From Cupriavidus sp. BIS7 (lineage in GTDB: Bacteria > Pseudomonadota > Gammaproteobacteria > Burkholderiales > Burkholderiaceae), in NCBI RefSeq assembly GCF_000292345.1, contig NZ_ALOU01000005.1, positions 1 to 64,000 on the forward strand: 64,000 nt of DNA. The letters run 5' to 3'. The notes under the pieces were generated by a model that saw only the letters and a list, made by a program, of their open reading frames with translations, ran no database searches and had not been told where the DNA came from. This document shows positions 9,174 through 18,069 of this stretch, in pieces (the stretch's first letter is position 1; each line of letters starts with the position of its first letter). A program made the translations under genes and the position numbers.

Positions 9174-9851
9174 ATGCAAAGCCCAGCCACAAGTGCATCC
9201 TCCGCCTCTTCTGCATTTCCGCGCGTCGAGACCACCTCGATCCTGCAGCCGCCACGGCAGCGCCGTGCGCGCGAGACCGAGCAGGCACTGCTGTCTGCCG
9301 GCCGGCAACTGCTGGCGCAACGCGATTTCGCCGCGGTGTCGGTGGCCCAGATCGCGGCTGCATGCCAGGTATCGGTTGGGGCGTTCTACGGGCGCTTCCG
9401 GGACAAGATGGCGTTCTTCGACGCGTTGCGCACGGTGGTAATGGAGGAATCGGATGCCTCGGTGGCGCGCTACATGGCCGAACACCGCTGGAGCGAAGTG
9501 CCAGCGCGCCAGATCGTCGAAAAGACCATGCGATTCCTGGTCAATGGCTGCCACAACAACCGAGGCGTGATTCGCGCGTCGCTCAAGCACGCCACCACGC
9601 GGCCAGAGGAATGGCTGCCGCACCAGAAAAACGGCCATGAGATCGTCGAGCGGCTGGTCGCGCTGCTCGTGCCCCGCCTCCCGGGGGCAGCCGACACCAA
9701 CGAGATTCGCGTGCGATTTGCCATGCAGATGGTCTTTGGCATGCTCGTCAACGCCGTGCTCAACAACCCGGGCCCGCTACCGCTCGACGACGAGCGCCTG
9801 CCCGGCGAGATGACGCGCATGGTGGCCGCCTATCTCGGACTCGACGCCTGA
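9174..9851 (+). CDS. TetR family transcriptional regulator
   Basis: A 225-residue TetR-type repressor. The helix-turn-helix is clear: RARETEQALLSAGRQLLAQR followed by VSVAQIAAACQVSVGAFYGRFRDK (residues about 65-88). The C-terminal ligand domain is diverse as usual and gives no hint of the effector. It starts about 160 bases from the divergent iclR gene and is followed 111 bases later by a Bug receptor in the same direction, which it may control. The N-terminal 30 residues before the DNA-binding domain are low-complexity (Ser, Ala, Thr). Confidence 0.9.
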   Translation: MQSPATSASSASSAFPRVETTSILQPPRQRRARETEQALLSAGRQLLAQRDFAAVSVAQIAAACQVSVGAFYGRFRDKMAFFDALRTVVMEESDASVARYMAEHRWSEVPARQIVEKTMRFLVNGCHNNRGVIRASLKHATTRPEEWLPHQKNGHEIVERLVALLVPRLPGAADTNEIRVRFAMQMVFGMLVNAVLNNPGPLPLDDERLPGEMTRMVAAYLGLDA

Positions 9852-9962
9852 ACCGCTTCCGCAGCAAGTTTTCCCTCGCTTCACCCATCAACCGCCCGCA
9901 TCAGCCGCAGCCATAGCGGCGTGTCCGCACACGGACCGGGCTTCAAACCGAGGAGACACACC

Positions 9963-10961
9963 ATGGAGCAATTCACGCTGCCGCGCCGGCGGTGGGCCAT
10001 TCACATTGCCTGCGCCGCCATGTCGCTGCTGCCACTGGCCGTTCACGCGCAGGGCGATTTCCCGACCAAACCGATCCGGCTCGTGGTGCCGTACCCCGCC
10101 GGCGGGCTGACCGACACGCTCGCACGCCAGCTTGCCGAAGGCCTGTCGAAGCGGCTCGGCCAGGCGGTTGTGGTCGAAAACAAGGGTGGCGCGGGCGGCA
10201 TCATCGGCACGGATTTCGTCGCCAAGTCTGCGCCGGACGGCTACACGCTGCTGATGACGATCCCGGGACCGATCACGGCGAATATCGCGCTGTACAAGAA
10301 GCTGCCCTACGACCCGCGTACCGACTTGCGGCCCGTCTCCGACGTGGCGATGGCGCGCACCGTGCTCACCGTCAACGCGGCCGTGCCCGTGAAGACCATG
10401 CATGAACTGATCGCCTATGCGAAGAAGGAGCCAGGCAAGCTGCGCATGGGATCCTGGGGGCCGGGCACGCAACCACATACGATCCAGGCCTATATGGACA
10501 AGACCTATGGCGTGGACATCCTGCACGTGCCATATCGCGGCGAAGGGCCGATGGTCACCGATCTGCTTGCGGGCCAGGTCAACATGACGATCGGCTCGGT
10601 CACCACGCTGCGCCAGTACATTGCAGTGGGCAAGCTGCGGCCGCTGGCCGTGGCCGGTACCACACGCGCCAGGGCGCTGCCGGACGTACCGACCTTCACC
10701 GAGGCCGGTTACGGCGACGCCGCCTACAAGATCGTTGGCCCTACGACGCTGCTGGCTCCGGCGAAGACCCCGGACGCCATCGTGGAGAAACTCGGCCGCG
10801 AAGTCGCCGCCCTGGTGAAGACGCCCGAGTTGAGCGCAAAGATCGAGGAAATCGGCGCCGAGCCGATCGGCAATTCGCCCGCCGAAGCCGAGCGCGCGTA
10901 CAAGGCATATCTGCCAGTCGTGCTCAAGCTGACCGCCGATACGGGAGTGACGCTGGACTGA
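9963..10961 (+). CDS. Bug/TctC family tripartite tricarboxylate-type receptor
   Basis: A 332-residue periplasmic receptor. It has a Sec signal peptide (basic start PRRRW, hydrophobic core, VHAQG cleavage region near residue 27), then FPTKPIRLVVPYPAGGLTD, the conserved ligand-binding loop, and later ENKGGAGGIIGTDFVAKSAP and the APDGYTLLM type signature. The ATG at 9963 is chosen over earlier in-frame starts because GAGGAGACACACC directly precedes it. It stands alone between the TetR gene and a histidine phosphatase, without TctA/TctB partners. Ligand unknown. Confidence 0.9.
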   Translation: MEQFTLPRRRWAIHIACAAMSLLPLAVHAQGDFPTKPIRLVVPYPAGGLTDTLARQLAEGLSKRLGQAVVVENKGGAGGIIGTDFVAKSAPDGYTLLMTIPGPITANIALYKKLPYDPRTDLRPVSDVAMARTVLTVNAAVPVKTMHELIAYAKKEPGKLRMGSWGPGTQPHTIQAYMDKTYGVDILHVPYRGEGPMVTDLLAGQVNMTIGSVTTLRQYIAVGKLRPLAVAGTTRARALPDVPTFTEAGYGDAAYKIVGPTTLLAPAKTPDAIVEKLGREVAALVKTPELSAKIEEIGAEPIGNSPAEAERAYKAYLPVVLKLTADTGVTLD

Positions 10962-11086
10962 CCCGGGCAATGCAGCGCAAATATGGCCGCCATGAATTTC
11001 GGCGGGCCTTGCTAGGTCCGCCGGGCGGCCTCCGCCTAGAATCGCTGCAACGTTGACTCCCTTGGGCGCGATGCCGCCCGCACATC

Positions 11087-11761
11087 ATGGCAACCCTATT
11101 CCTGGTCCGCCACGGACAAGCCTCTTTCGGGGCCGCCAACTACGACTGTCTGTCCGACGTCGGTCGCCAGCAGGCGCGCTGGCTGGGCGAATACTTTCGT
11201 GACCGCGGCGTGCAGTTTCGCCGTGTGGTAGCCGGCACACTGGTGCGCCAGCAGGACACGGCCACGGAGATCCTGGCGGGCATGGGCATGACCGGCACGC
11301 CCGTGGCTGCCCACGCAGGCCTGAACGAATACGACGGGGAATCGCTTTACCGCAGCTTCACCAACGGCGCGGATCATCGTGCACACCAGAACAGCGACTA
11401 CCAGGACTACTGGCGGACGTTCCGCGCGGCGTTTGGCGCATGGACGGAGGACAAGCTGACCGGCATGCCCGAAACGTGGGGCGAGTTTGGCGCGCGCATG
11501 CAGGCGGCGCTTGCGCATGCCACGGAAGGCGCTGCGCGCGAGGATGCGCTGCTGGTGGTCAGCTCGGGCGGCGCCATCGGCCGCGCAGTGGCCGACCTGC
11601 TCGGCGCGCCAACGCAGACCGCCATCGAACTGAATCTGCAGTTCCGCAATACCGGCTTCTGCGAACTGATCGTCGGACGCGGCACGCAGCGGCTGCTGAG
11701 TTTCAACAACGTGCCGCACCTTGAACTGCCGGACAGGCGCCAGGCCATCACCTTTGCCTGA
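11087..11761 (+). CDS. Histidine phosphatase superfamily protein
   Basis: A 224-residue member of the phosphoglycerate-mutase-like branch. The catalytic motif LVRHGQASFG (H9) and the following SDVGRQQA are intact; a second histidine-acid pattern occurs in VVAGTLVRQQDTA and VVSSGGAIG, where the usual second catalytic His-Gly is replaced by Ser-Gly (SSGGAIG), a variation also known in the family. It may act as a phosphatase on small phosphate esters; substrate unknown. It converges on the LysE gene with only 14 bases between the stop codons. It appears to be a single-gene unit. Confidence 0.87.
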   Translation: MATLFLVRHGQASFGAANYDCLSDVGRQQARWLGEYFRDRGVQFRRVVAGTLVRQQDTATEILAGMGMTGTPVAAHAGLNEYDGESLYRSFTNGADHRAHQNSDYQDYWRTFRAAFGAWTEDKLTGMPETWGEFGARMQAALAHATEGAAREDALLVVSSGGAIGRAVADLLGAPTQTAIELNLQFRNTGFCELIVGRGTQRLLSFNNVPHLELPDRRQAITFA

Positions 11762-11775
11762 CCGCGCGTCACAGG

Positions 11776-12402
11776 TCAGCGCTGGGACAACGCCAGCTTG
11801 CCGGCGAGGGCCAGAAACACGCTCCCGGCAAACCAGTTCACGGCACGCTGCGCACGCGCCGAGCGCATCAGCACGCGGCCAAACGCGCCCGAGAACCAGG
11901 CAATCGATCCAAATACCAGCAGCGCCGCGAGGATAAACACGAAGCCGAGCATCATCAGTTGCACGGCCACGTGGCCACGTTCCGGATTCACGAACTGCGG
12001 CAGGAACGCCAGGAAGAAGATTACGACCTTGGGATTGGTCAGGTTCATGACCACGCCACGCAGATACATGTGCTTGCCGGTCTTCACCTGCGTATCCGAC
12101 GTCGTCAACGCTCCCACGGGGGCGCGGAACGCCTGCCAGGCCAGATAGACGAGGTATAGCGCGCCAGCGATCTTCAGCGCGGTAAAGGCCACCGCCGAAG
12201 CGGCCAGCAACGCCGCAAGCCCAACGGCAACCACTGCGGTGTGCACCAGCAGCCCCGTGCAGAGCCCGAGCACCACGGTCAGGCCGGCGCGCGTGCCGTG
12301 CATTGCAGACAGCAGCAGCACGAAAATATTGTCAGGCCCTGGCGCCAGGCTGAGCATGATGGCAATGCCGAGAAACGGCAGCAGCGTCTCGAGGGGCAGC
12401 AT
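11776..12402 (-). CDS. LysE family amino-acid/metabolite exporter
   Basis: A 208-residue inner-membrane exporter of the LysE/RhtB family, with five or six hydrophobic segments and the signature LSLAPGPDNIFVLLLSAMHG in the first helix pair. These proteins export amino acids or related metabolites with proton exchange. Three in-frame ATGs exist (12423, 12414, 12402). I chose 12402 because GGAG lies six bases before it and the family normally begins this close to the first helix. It converges with the histidine phosphatase gene. Confidence 0.88.
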   Translation of the reverse strand: MLPLETLLPFLGIAIMLSLAPGPDNIFVLLLSAMHGTRAGLTVVLGLCTGLLVHTAVVAVGLAALLAASAVAFTALKIAGALYLVYLAWQAFRAPVGALTTSDTQVKTGKHMYLRGVVMNLTNPKVVIFFLAFLPQFVNPERGHVAVQLMMLGFVFILAALLVFGSIAWFSGAFGRVLMRSARAQRAVNWFAGSVFLALAGKLALSQR

Positions 12403-12578
12403 GAATGGCTCCATAGGCTCCATAACGTGGAGCGGCCATGGTAACGACGTTCAGGCCAGCTCCGCAATCACCGCCGCCCGCGCTTCGGTCTTCCCAACCA
12501 GCGATCCGAACCCGGATGTGCGCGACAACGCCCGCCGATGCGCTACAGTGACGCGATGCCGGCCATCCAGCCATCCCG

Positions 12579-14918
12579 ATGAGGCAGCCCCGCTCCCAAT
12601 CGTTCATGCATCGCTTCCAACTACGCATATCCATTCCTGCCTGGCTCACCGGCATCCTGATGGCACTGCTGATGACAGGCATGGCGCAGGCTGCCGGGTT
12701 TTCGCTGCCGGGGGTGACGAAAAAGACCGCCAGCAGCACTGCATCGGCCGCGTCGGCCGCACCGGCCAGCGCCCCACTCGCCCAGTCGCTCGATCAGGTC
12801 ATCGGCACGCTGCAGAACGACACGGAGCGCCAGGCGCTGGTGGCGCAACTGCAGACGCTGCGCAAGGGGCTTGATGCCTCGGCGGCGGCAGCCGCCTCCG
12901 CCGCCGCTGCCAGCGCGCCGTCGCCGGGCCTGATCGGCGCCGTGGCGCAGGCACTGCAGGAAATGGATAACGCCCCCCACAAGGATCGCGGCCCGTGGCA
13001 CTACTGGCGGTGGCGCATGCAGTTTGCCGGCGAGGAGTTTCACGAAGCGCTGACGATCAAGAACACCCGCAGCGCGCTCATCTCCTGGACCGAGTTTGCG
13101 ACAGTGCTTGCCGGGTGGGCATTTACCGGATGGGTATTGCGTGAACTGTCACGCCGGCTGCGCCGCAACCGGCTGCGGCCCGCGCAAGCGCCCAGTCTTC
13201 CAACCGTCCCATCGTGGATCGATGTCGGCTTCTACTTTCTGCGCCGCATCGGACCGTGGATCGTAGCGTTTGGGCTTACGGTGCTGCTTGCCTATCAGGT
13301 GTTTGGCCGCACGCCCGCCAGCATGGGCGGCGTACTGGTCGCCTACGCGATTGTGGCAGGTGCCGTGATGTCGGCGTTCTGCCAGGTCATCTTTGCACTG
13401 TTCCAGTCCGCGCATCGCGCGCATGCCGTCCGCGATCTACTTAACCATTCGCCGATCCTGCTGTTCTTCACGGGCGCGCTGGCAGCCCTGGGCGAAGCCA
13501 ATACCGATCCACGCGTCATCACGGCACTTGGCATCAACCTGTCCGCCCTGATCAGCACACTGGCCAACATCCTTGCCGCGATCCTGATCGGCGTGTTTGC
13601 CATACGCTTTCGCCGCGCCATCGGCCAGTTGATCGCATTCCGCCCGCTGACGGTGCGCCAGAACCACCCGGCGGCGATGGACCTGCTGCGCATGGCTGGC
13701 GCGGCCTGGTATTTGCCAGTGCTGGCGGTGGTGGTGGCATCGGTCATCGGCACGATCATGGCTACCGGCCACGCCGACGAGTTCCTGCGCCGCGCGGTGG
13801 TCACGGTGGCGCTGTTCGTTGCGGCCATGCTGCTGACGATGGTGGTGGGCCGCTCGCCAAAATCCACCACACGCGCCCCGCGGCTGCGCGACCGGCGCCG
13901 CTCGGCCTATGTCCAGCGCTTTGGCCGGTTCGGCGTGGCGCTGATTCGCGTAGTGATCTGGCTGGCGTTCCTTGAACTCAATGCACGCATCTGGCAAACG
14001 TCCCTGATCGATCTGGCCAGGTCGACCGTCGTGGGCCGGCACATCACCGAGTCCCTGCTTGGCGTGGTGGGTGTGGTGCTGCTGGCCTGGCTGGTATGGC
14101 TGCTGATCGACACCGCGATCACCCAGACGCTGTCCCCGACGCACGGCCGGGCAGCACAGCCAAGCCTGCGCGCGAAGACCATCCTGCCGCTGGTGCGCAA
14201 TGCGTCGTTCGTGGGCGTGCTGGTGGTAGCGATGATCGCCGTGCTGGCCAACCTCGGCGTCAACGTCACGCCTCTGCTGGCCGGCGCCGGTGTCGTCGGT
14301 CTGGCAATCGGTTTCGGCGCGCAGACGCTTGTGCAGGACCTGATCACCGGGCTGTTCATCGTCATCGAGGACACCATCGCCATCGGTGACTCGATCGAAC
14401 TGCCAGACCACTCTGGCGTGGTGGAAGGCATGACGATCCGCACGGTGCGCCTGCGCGACGGCAAAGGCGCCGTGCACACACTGCCCTATAGCCAGATCAA
14501 GGCGGTCAAGAACCTGTCCCGCGGCTACGCGTTCGCGGTGTTCAGCATTTCGATCTCCTACCAGAGTGACTTCGACCGAGCGCTTGAACTGGTTCGCGAA
14601 ACCGGCGCACAGGTGGCGCACGATCATCGTTACAGCCGCAATCTGCTGTCCGGGCTGGACATCCTTGGGCTGGACCGCTTCGATCCGAACGGCCAGGTCG
14701 TGCTCGCACAGTTCAAGACGCGTCCGCTGACGCAAGCCGAGATCACACGCGCATTCAACGTGCGCCTTAAACGCAACTTCGACGCCAACGGTATCCGCCT
14801 GGCGGTGCCGTACGTGACGGTGCAGGTCGATGGCAGCAACCTGACCGAAGATGTCGCCACGGCAGCCGTGGCCGGCGCGGGCGCCGATCTCGTCACCTCT
14901 GCAACCAGAAAATCCTAG
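12579..14918 (+). CDS. MscS family mechanosensitive ion channel with long N-terminal region
   Basis: A 779-residue membrane protein. A signal peptide (about residues 10-38) is followed by an Ala/Ser-rich periplasmic segment with a predicted coiled-coil-like stretch (SLDQVIGTLQNDTERQALVA), then about ten hydrophobic segments. The MscS pore and beta domain are near residues 540-640: LANLGVNVTPLLAGAGVVG, IGFGAQTLVQDLITG and IVIEDTIAIGDSIEL. It probably releases osmolytes on hypo-osmotic shock; the extended N-terminus places it with the YbiO/large MscS group. The first ATG has no obvious ribosome site and a second ATG at 12606 is possible. It is followed by a 375-base gap. Confidence 0.9.
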   Translation: MRQPRSQSFMHRFQLRISIPAWLTGILMALLMTGMAQAAGFSLPGVTKKTASSTASAASAAPASAPLAQSLDQVIGTLQNDTERQALVAQLQTLRKGLDASAAAAASAAAASAPSPGLIGAVAQALQEMDNAPHKDRGPWHYWRWRMQFAGEEFHEALTIKNTRSALISWTEFATVLAGWAFTGWVLRELSRRLRRNRLRPAQAPSLPTVPSWIDVGFYFLRRIGPWIVAFGLTVLLAYQVFGRTPASMGGVLVAYAIVAGAVMSAFCQVIFALFQSAHRAHAVRDLLNHSPILLFFTGALAALGEANTDPRVITALGINLSALISTLANILAAILIGVFAIRFRRAIGQLIAFRPLTVRQNHPAAMDLLRMAGAAWYLPVLAVVVASVIGTIMATGHADEFLRRAVVTVALFVAAMLLTMVVGRSPKSTTRAPRLRDRRRSAYVQRFGRFGVALIRVVIWLAFLELNARIWQTSLIDLARSTVVGRHITESLLGVVGVVLLAWLVWLLIDTAITQTLSPTHGRAAQPSLRAKTILPLVRNASFVGVLVVAMIAVLANLGVNVTPLLAGAGVVGLAIGFGAQTLVQDLITGLFIVIEDTIAIGDSIELPDHSGVVEGMTIRTVRLRDGKGAVHTLPYSQIKAVKNLSRGYAFAVFSISISYQSDFDRALELVRETGAQVAHDHRYSRNLLSGLDILGLDRFDPNGQVVLAQFKTRPLTQAEITRAFNVRLKRNFDANGIRLAVPYVTVQVDGSNLTEDVATAAVAGAGADLVTSATRKS

Positions 14919-15293
14919 TGATCAGCGGGCCAATGTGAACATAGGTGCGCGCCAGCACAACCATGTCTCTTTTGTGCAATGGCGGGCCAATACATTGGCC
15001 GTGAAGAGTTTGAAATACGCCAGTCACGGCATTACTATCATCCGAGCTTCGGTGGCGGCAGCTGGAAGTTGCCACACGGGCTGCATCACCCGGAAACGCA
15101 GGTGTGGCGCGGGCTGCCCCCTCCCAAGGCGGTATATTCCCGCCCCGGGTTCATGCACGATCATCGTCATTTCGCAGTACCGCGACACGCTTCAGGGTCA
15201 TCGCGGGCAGTTGCATACAAAGACAAAAGGGGACCGCGCCTCGATGCAGCGGTCTTGAGGAAAAGGCGTCGTTTGCCACCGGGGGAAAACAAT
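14919..15293. other. Intergenic region between the MscS channel and LuxR genes
   Basis: No gene is supported here. The frame of the luxR gene is open across most of it, but its translation has no resemblance to a known domain and the LuxR start at 15294 has its own ribosome site. I see no strong hairpin with a T-tract. The luxR promoter should lie in this region. Confidence 0.5.
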
Positions 15294-16481
15294 ATGGGCG
15301 AACAACCGTCCACCGACGATGTATTCCATCGTCTGGTCGATTGCATTTATGAATCCGCAATGGACGTTGCGGCCATGCCAGTGGCGCTGGACCTGTTTTC
15401 CCGCTACACCGGCACTGGCAGCCCAAGCTACCTGATCTGGGACAAGCTTGCCGAGCGAACCCGCCTTGGCGTAACACCGCACGGCTGCTTCACGAACGCC
15501 AGCAGCATGCCCGACAGCATGCGCACACCACCAGCCTATCAACCGTCCGCACGCGCTCAGCATGCCTGCGTGATGGCCACCGACGGCCAGGCTGCGGCGC
15601 GGCTTGCCGAACCCGAATTCGCGACGGCCATTCCGGCGTTCGATTGCCGCGGACTCGAACAAGGCATCCGCCTGTTCGACACCAGCGATATCTGCGTGCT
15701 GATGAGCGCCACCCCGACAGCGGATGGCACGCTGACGCACGATCACCGGCAGAAGCGCCTGGCTCAGGTCATGCCGCATTGGGCACGCGCTGCACGTATG
15801 CAGCATCGCAATTTCGAACTGAGCGGCCTGGCTGCCCTCGGGCTGGCCAGCCTCGACACGCTGGACTTCGGCGTGATGGTGCTCCAGGCGGACATGCGCG
15901 TGCGCTACGCCAATAGCTGGGCCGAAGCGCTGGTGCAGGCCGATACCAACCTTGCACTCGACAACGGCGTTCTGCGTGCCCGTCCGGAATCGCTGCAGGC
16001 GGTGCTGCTCGATCTGCTGGATGCGGCGGCGCACGGCGGCCGCCATGGCACCACTGCGGCGGGATCGTGGATGCACATCACGTCCGGCGGCCAGCCGGTG
16101 CCGATCATCGTGATGCCGCTGGTGTCGCGCCAGCCCGTGGAAGGCCCCTGGCAACTGCCGATGGCAATGATGCTGCTCGGCAATTCGGAATCGCGCTCCG
16201 TGCTCGATGCCGGCGTACTGACCTCGCTTTTCGGCTTGTCGCGCAAGGAGAGCATCATCGCCATCCGCCTGGCGGCCGGCGAAACGCTCAACGAGATTGC
16301 CGAGCGCGAGTTCCTTTCCCCGCATACCGTACGCGTGCATATTCGGGACACGCTACGCAAGACGGGCACACATCGCCAGTCGGAACTGGTGCGATTGCTG
16401 CACCTGCTGCCGGGGGTCGATCTCGGGCGCGCGGGGGTGTCCTCGGCCGCGCGGCCAAAGACCGCGCGCCGCGGAATCTGA
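15294..16481 (+). CDS. LuxR-type helix-turn-helix transcriptional regulator
   Basis: A 395-residue regulator. The C-terminal 65 residues are a LuxR/GerE DNA-binding domain: LSRKESIIAIRLAAGETLN, then EIAEREFLSPHTVRVHIRD and LRKTGTHRQSELVRLL. The region around residues 190-300 has a PAS-like pattern (DFGVMVLQADMRVRYANSW), while the N-terminus is unrecognised. This architecture is common in betaproteobacterial LuxR proteins that are not autoinducer receptors. The ATG at 15294 follows GGGGGAAAAC. It converges with spoVR, sharing a hairpin at 16487-16506, and its targets are unknown. Confidence 0.88.
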   Translation: MGEQPSTDDVFHRLVDCIYESAMDVAAMPVALDLFSRYTGTGSPSYLIWDKLAERTRLGVTPHGCFTNASSMPDSMRTPPAYQPSARAQHACVMATDGQAAARLAEPEFATAIPAFDCRGLEQGIRLFDTSDICVLMSATPTADGTLTHDHRQKRLAQVMPHWARAARMQHRNFELSGLAALGLASLDTLDFGVMVLQADMRVRYANSWAEALVQADTNLALDNGVLRARPESLQAVLLDLLDAAAHGGRHGTTAAGSWMHITSGGQPVPIIVMPLVSRQPVEGPWQLPMAMMLLGNSESRSVLDAGVLTSLFGLSRKESIIAIRLAAGETLNEIAEREFLSPHTVRVHIRDTLRKTGTHRQSELVRLLHLLPGVDLGRAGVSSAARPKTARRGI

Positions 16482-16486
16482 GTTGC

Positions 16487-16506
16487 CAGGGCCTTAAGCG
16501 GCCCTG
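16487..16506. terminator. Hairpin between convergent luxR and spoVR genes
   Basis: CAGGGCC-ttaagc-GGCCCTG forms a perfect 7-bp stem with a 6-base loop just after the luxR stop and over the last codons of spoVR. It lacks a T-tract on either strand, so a bidirectional terminator role is only tentative. Confidence 0.35.
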
Positions 16507-18032
16507 CGCTGCAGCTGATGACGGCGTTCGGGCTTGCACTCGTACTTGAGTTCGCGCCGGCCGTCCTCATAGGCCACTTCCAGCCGAACCGTAAAGCCCC
16601 ATAGCCGCGTGACGTGGCGCACCACCTCGTCGAAGTTATGTGCCAACGGCCGACGGTCGTTCTGCAGGTGGCGCAACGTCAGCGATCGGTCGCCGCCAAT
16701 GTCGACGTTCGTCACCTGGATGTTCGGCTCCATGTTCGACAGGTCGTACTGATTGGCCAGCAGGTGGCGAATCTCGCGATAGCCTTCGTCATCATGGATC
16801 GCCGTGACGCGCAGCTTGCCTTCGCGGTCGTCATCGAGCACCGAGAACAGCTTGAGCTCGCGGATCACGCGCGGCGACAGGAACTGCAGCAGGAAGCTCT
16901 CGTCCTTGAAGTTGCGCATGGCGAAGTCGAGCGTCTTGCGCCAGTCACTGCCGGCAAACTCGGGCGCCCAGCGGCGGTCCTCCTCGGTGGGGTTCTCACA
17001 CATGCGGCGGAGATCCTGGAAAATCAGGAAGCCCAGCGTGTACGGGTTCAGTCCGCTGTAATACGGGCTGTGGTACGGCGGCTGGTAGATGACATTGGTA
17101 TGCGCCTGCAGCAGTTCGAGCATGAACGCGTCATTGACCAGCTTCTCCTCGTAGAGCTGATGAATGATCGTGTAGTGCCAGAACGTAGCCCAGCCTTCGT
17201 TCATGACCTTGGTCTGGCGCTGCGGATAAAAGTACTGCGCGATCTTGCGCACGATGCGCACGATCTCGCGCTGCCACGGCTGCAGCTTCGGCGCGTTCTT
17301 CTCGATGAAGTAGAGCAGGTTCTCCTGCGGCTCGGGCGGGAATGTCGCTTCCGACTCAAAAGCCTCTTCTTCCTGGCGCAATGCATGCGGCCGGTGTTTG
17401 GGCAGCGTACGCCACAAATCGTTCACCTGCATCTGCAGGTAGTTCTCTCGCTCGGCCTGCCGCGCCTGCTCTTCGGTAATCGACAGCTTCTTGGGCCGCT
17501 TGTAGCGATCCACGCCATAGTTCTGCAGCGCGTGGCATGAGTCCAGCAGAGCCTCCACCTCCTGTTCGCCGTAGCGCTGCTCACATTCAGCCACGTAGTT
17601 CTTGGCGAACAGCAGATAGTCGATGATCGCGTCCGCGTTGGTCCAGGTGCGGAACAGGTAGTTGCCCTTGAAGAACGAGTTATGGCCGTAGCAGGCGTGC
17701 GCAATGGTCAGCGCCTGCATCGGCATCGTGTTCTCCTCCATCAGGTACGCAATGCACGGGTTGGAGTTGATCACGATCTCGTAGGCCAGGCCCATGTAGC
17801 CGCGCTGGTAGCTGCGTTCCGAGGCCAGGAAATGCTTGCCGTATGACCAGTGGCTGTATCCCACCGGCAACCCTGCGGAGGCATAGGCATCGAGCATCTG
17901 CTCGGCCGTGATGATCTCGATCTGGTTCGGATAGCTGTCCAGCCCGAACTCGCCGGCGATGCGAGCGATTTCGCGGTCATAGCGCTGGATCAACTCGAAG
18001 GTCCACTCCGAGCCCGTGGAAAGATAGGCCAT
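16494..18032 (-). CDS. SpoVR family protein (YcgB homologue)
   Basis: A 512-residue SpoVR family protein, matching the length of E. coli YcgB (about 510). The N-terminal half has the family pattern YPNQIEIITAEQMLDAYAS and YSHWSYGKHF, followed by RGYMGLAYEIVINSNPCIA and HACYGHNSFFKGNYLF, with the conserved His and Glu residues. It is the last gene of the prkA-yeaH-spoVR operon, found in many proteobacteria and induced in stationary phase or nitrogen starvation. Its molecular function is not known; in Bacillus SpoVR affects spore cortex, but this organism has no sporulation genes visible here. It starts 37 bases after yeaH. Confidence 0.94.
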   Translation of the reverse strand: MAYLSTGSEWTFELIQRYDREIARIAGEFGLDSYPNQIEIITAEQMLDAYASAGLPVGYSHWSYGKHFLASERSYQRGYMGLAYEIVINSNPCIAYLMEENTMPMQALTIAHACYGHNSFFKGNYLFRTWTNADAIIDYLLFAKNYVAECEQRYGEQEVEALLDSCHALQNYGVDRYKRPKKLSITEEQARQAERENYLQMQVNDLWRTLPKHRPHALRQEEEAFESEATFPPEPQENLLYFIEKNAPKLQPWQREIVRIVRKIAQYFYPQRQTKVMNEGWATFWHYTIIHQLYEEKLVNDAFMLELLQAHTNVIYQPPYHSPYYSGLNPYTLGFLIFQDLRRMCENPTEEDRRWAPEFAGSDWRKTLDFAMRNFKDESFLLQFLSPRVIRELKLFSVLDDDREGKLRVTAIHDDEGYREIRHLLANQYDLSNMEPNIQVTNVDIGGDRSLTLRHLQNDRRPLAHNFDEVVRHVTRLWGFTVRLEVAYEDGRRELKYECKPERRHQLQRRAA

Positions 18033-18069
18033 AGACTTCCCCAGTGTTCACCGGTGACGCACCGGTCAG

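Noticed and set aside
10998..11021. Hairpin-like CGGCGGGCC/GGTCCGCCG after the second Bug gene
   Set aside because: One mismatch, no T-tract, and common in GC-rich sequence; too weak to call a terminator.
12621..14735. Minus-strand open frames across the MscS gene
   Set aside because: Shadow of a clear membrane protein gene with the MscS signature on the other strand.
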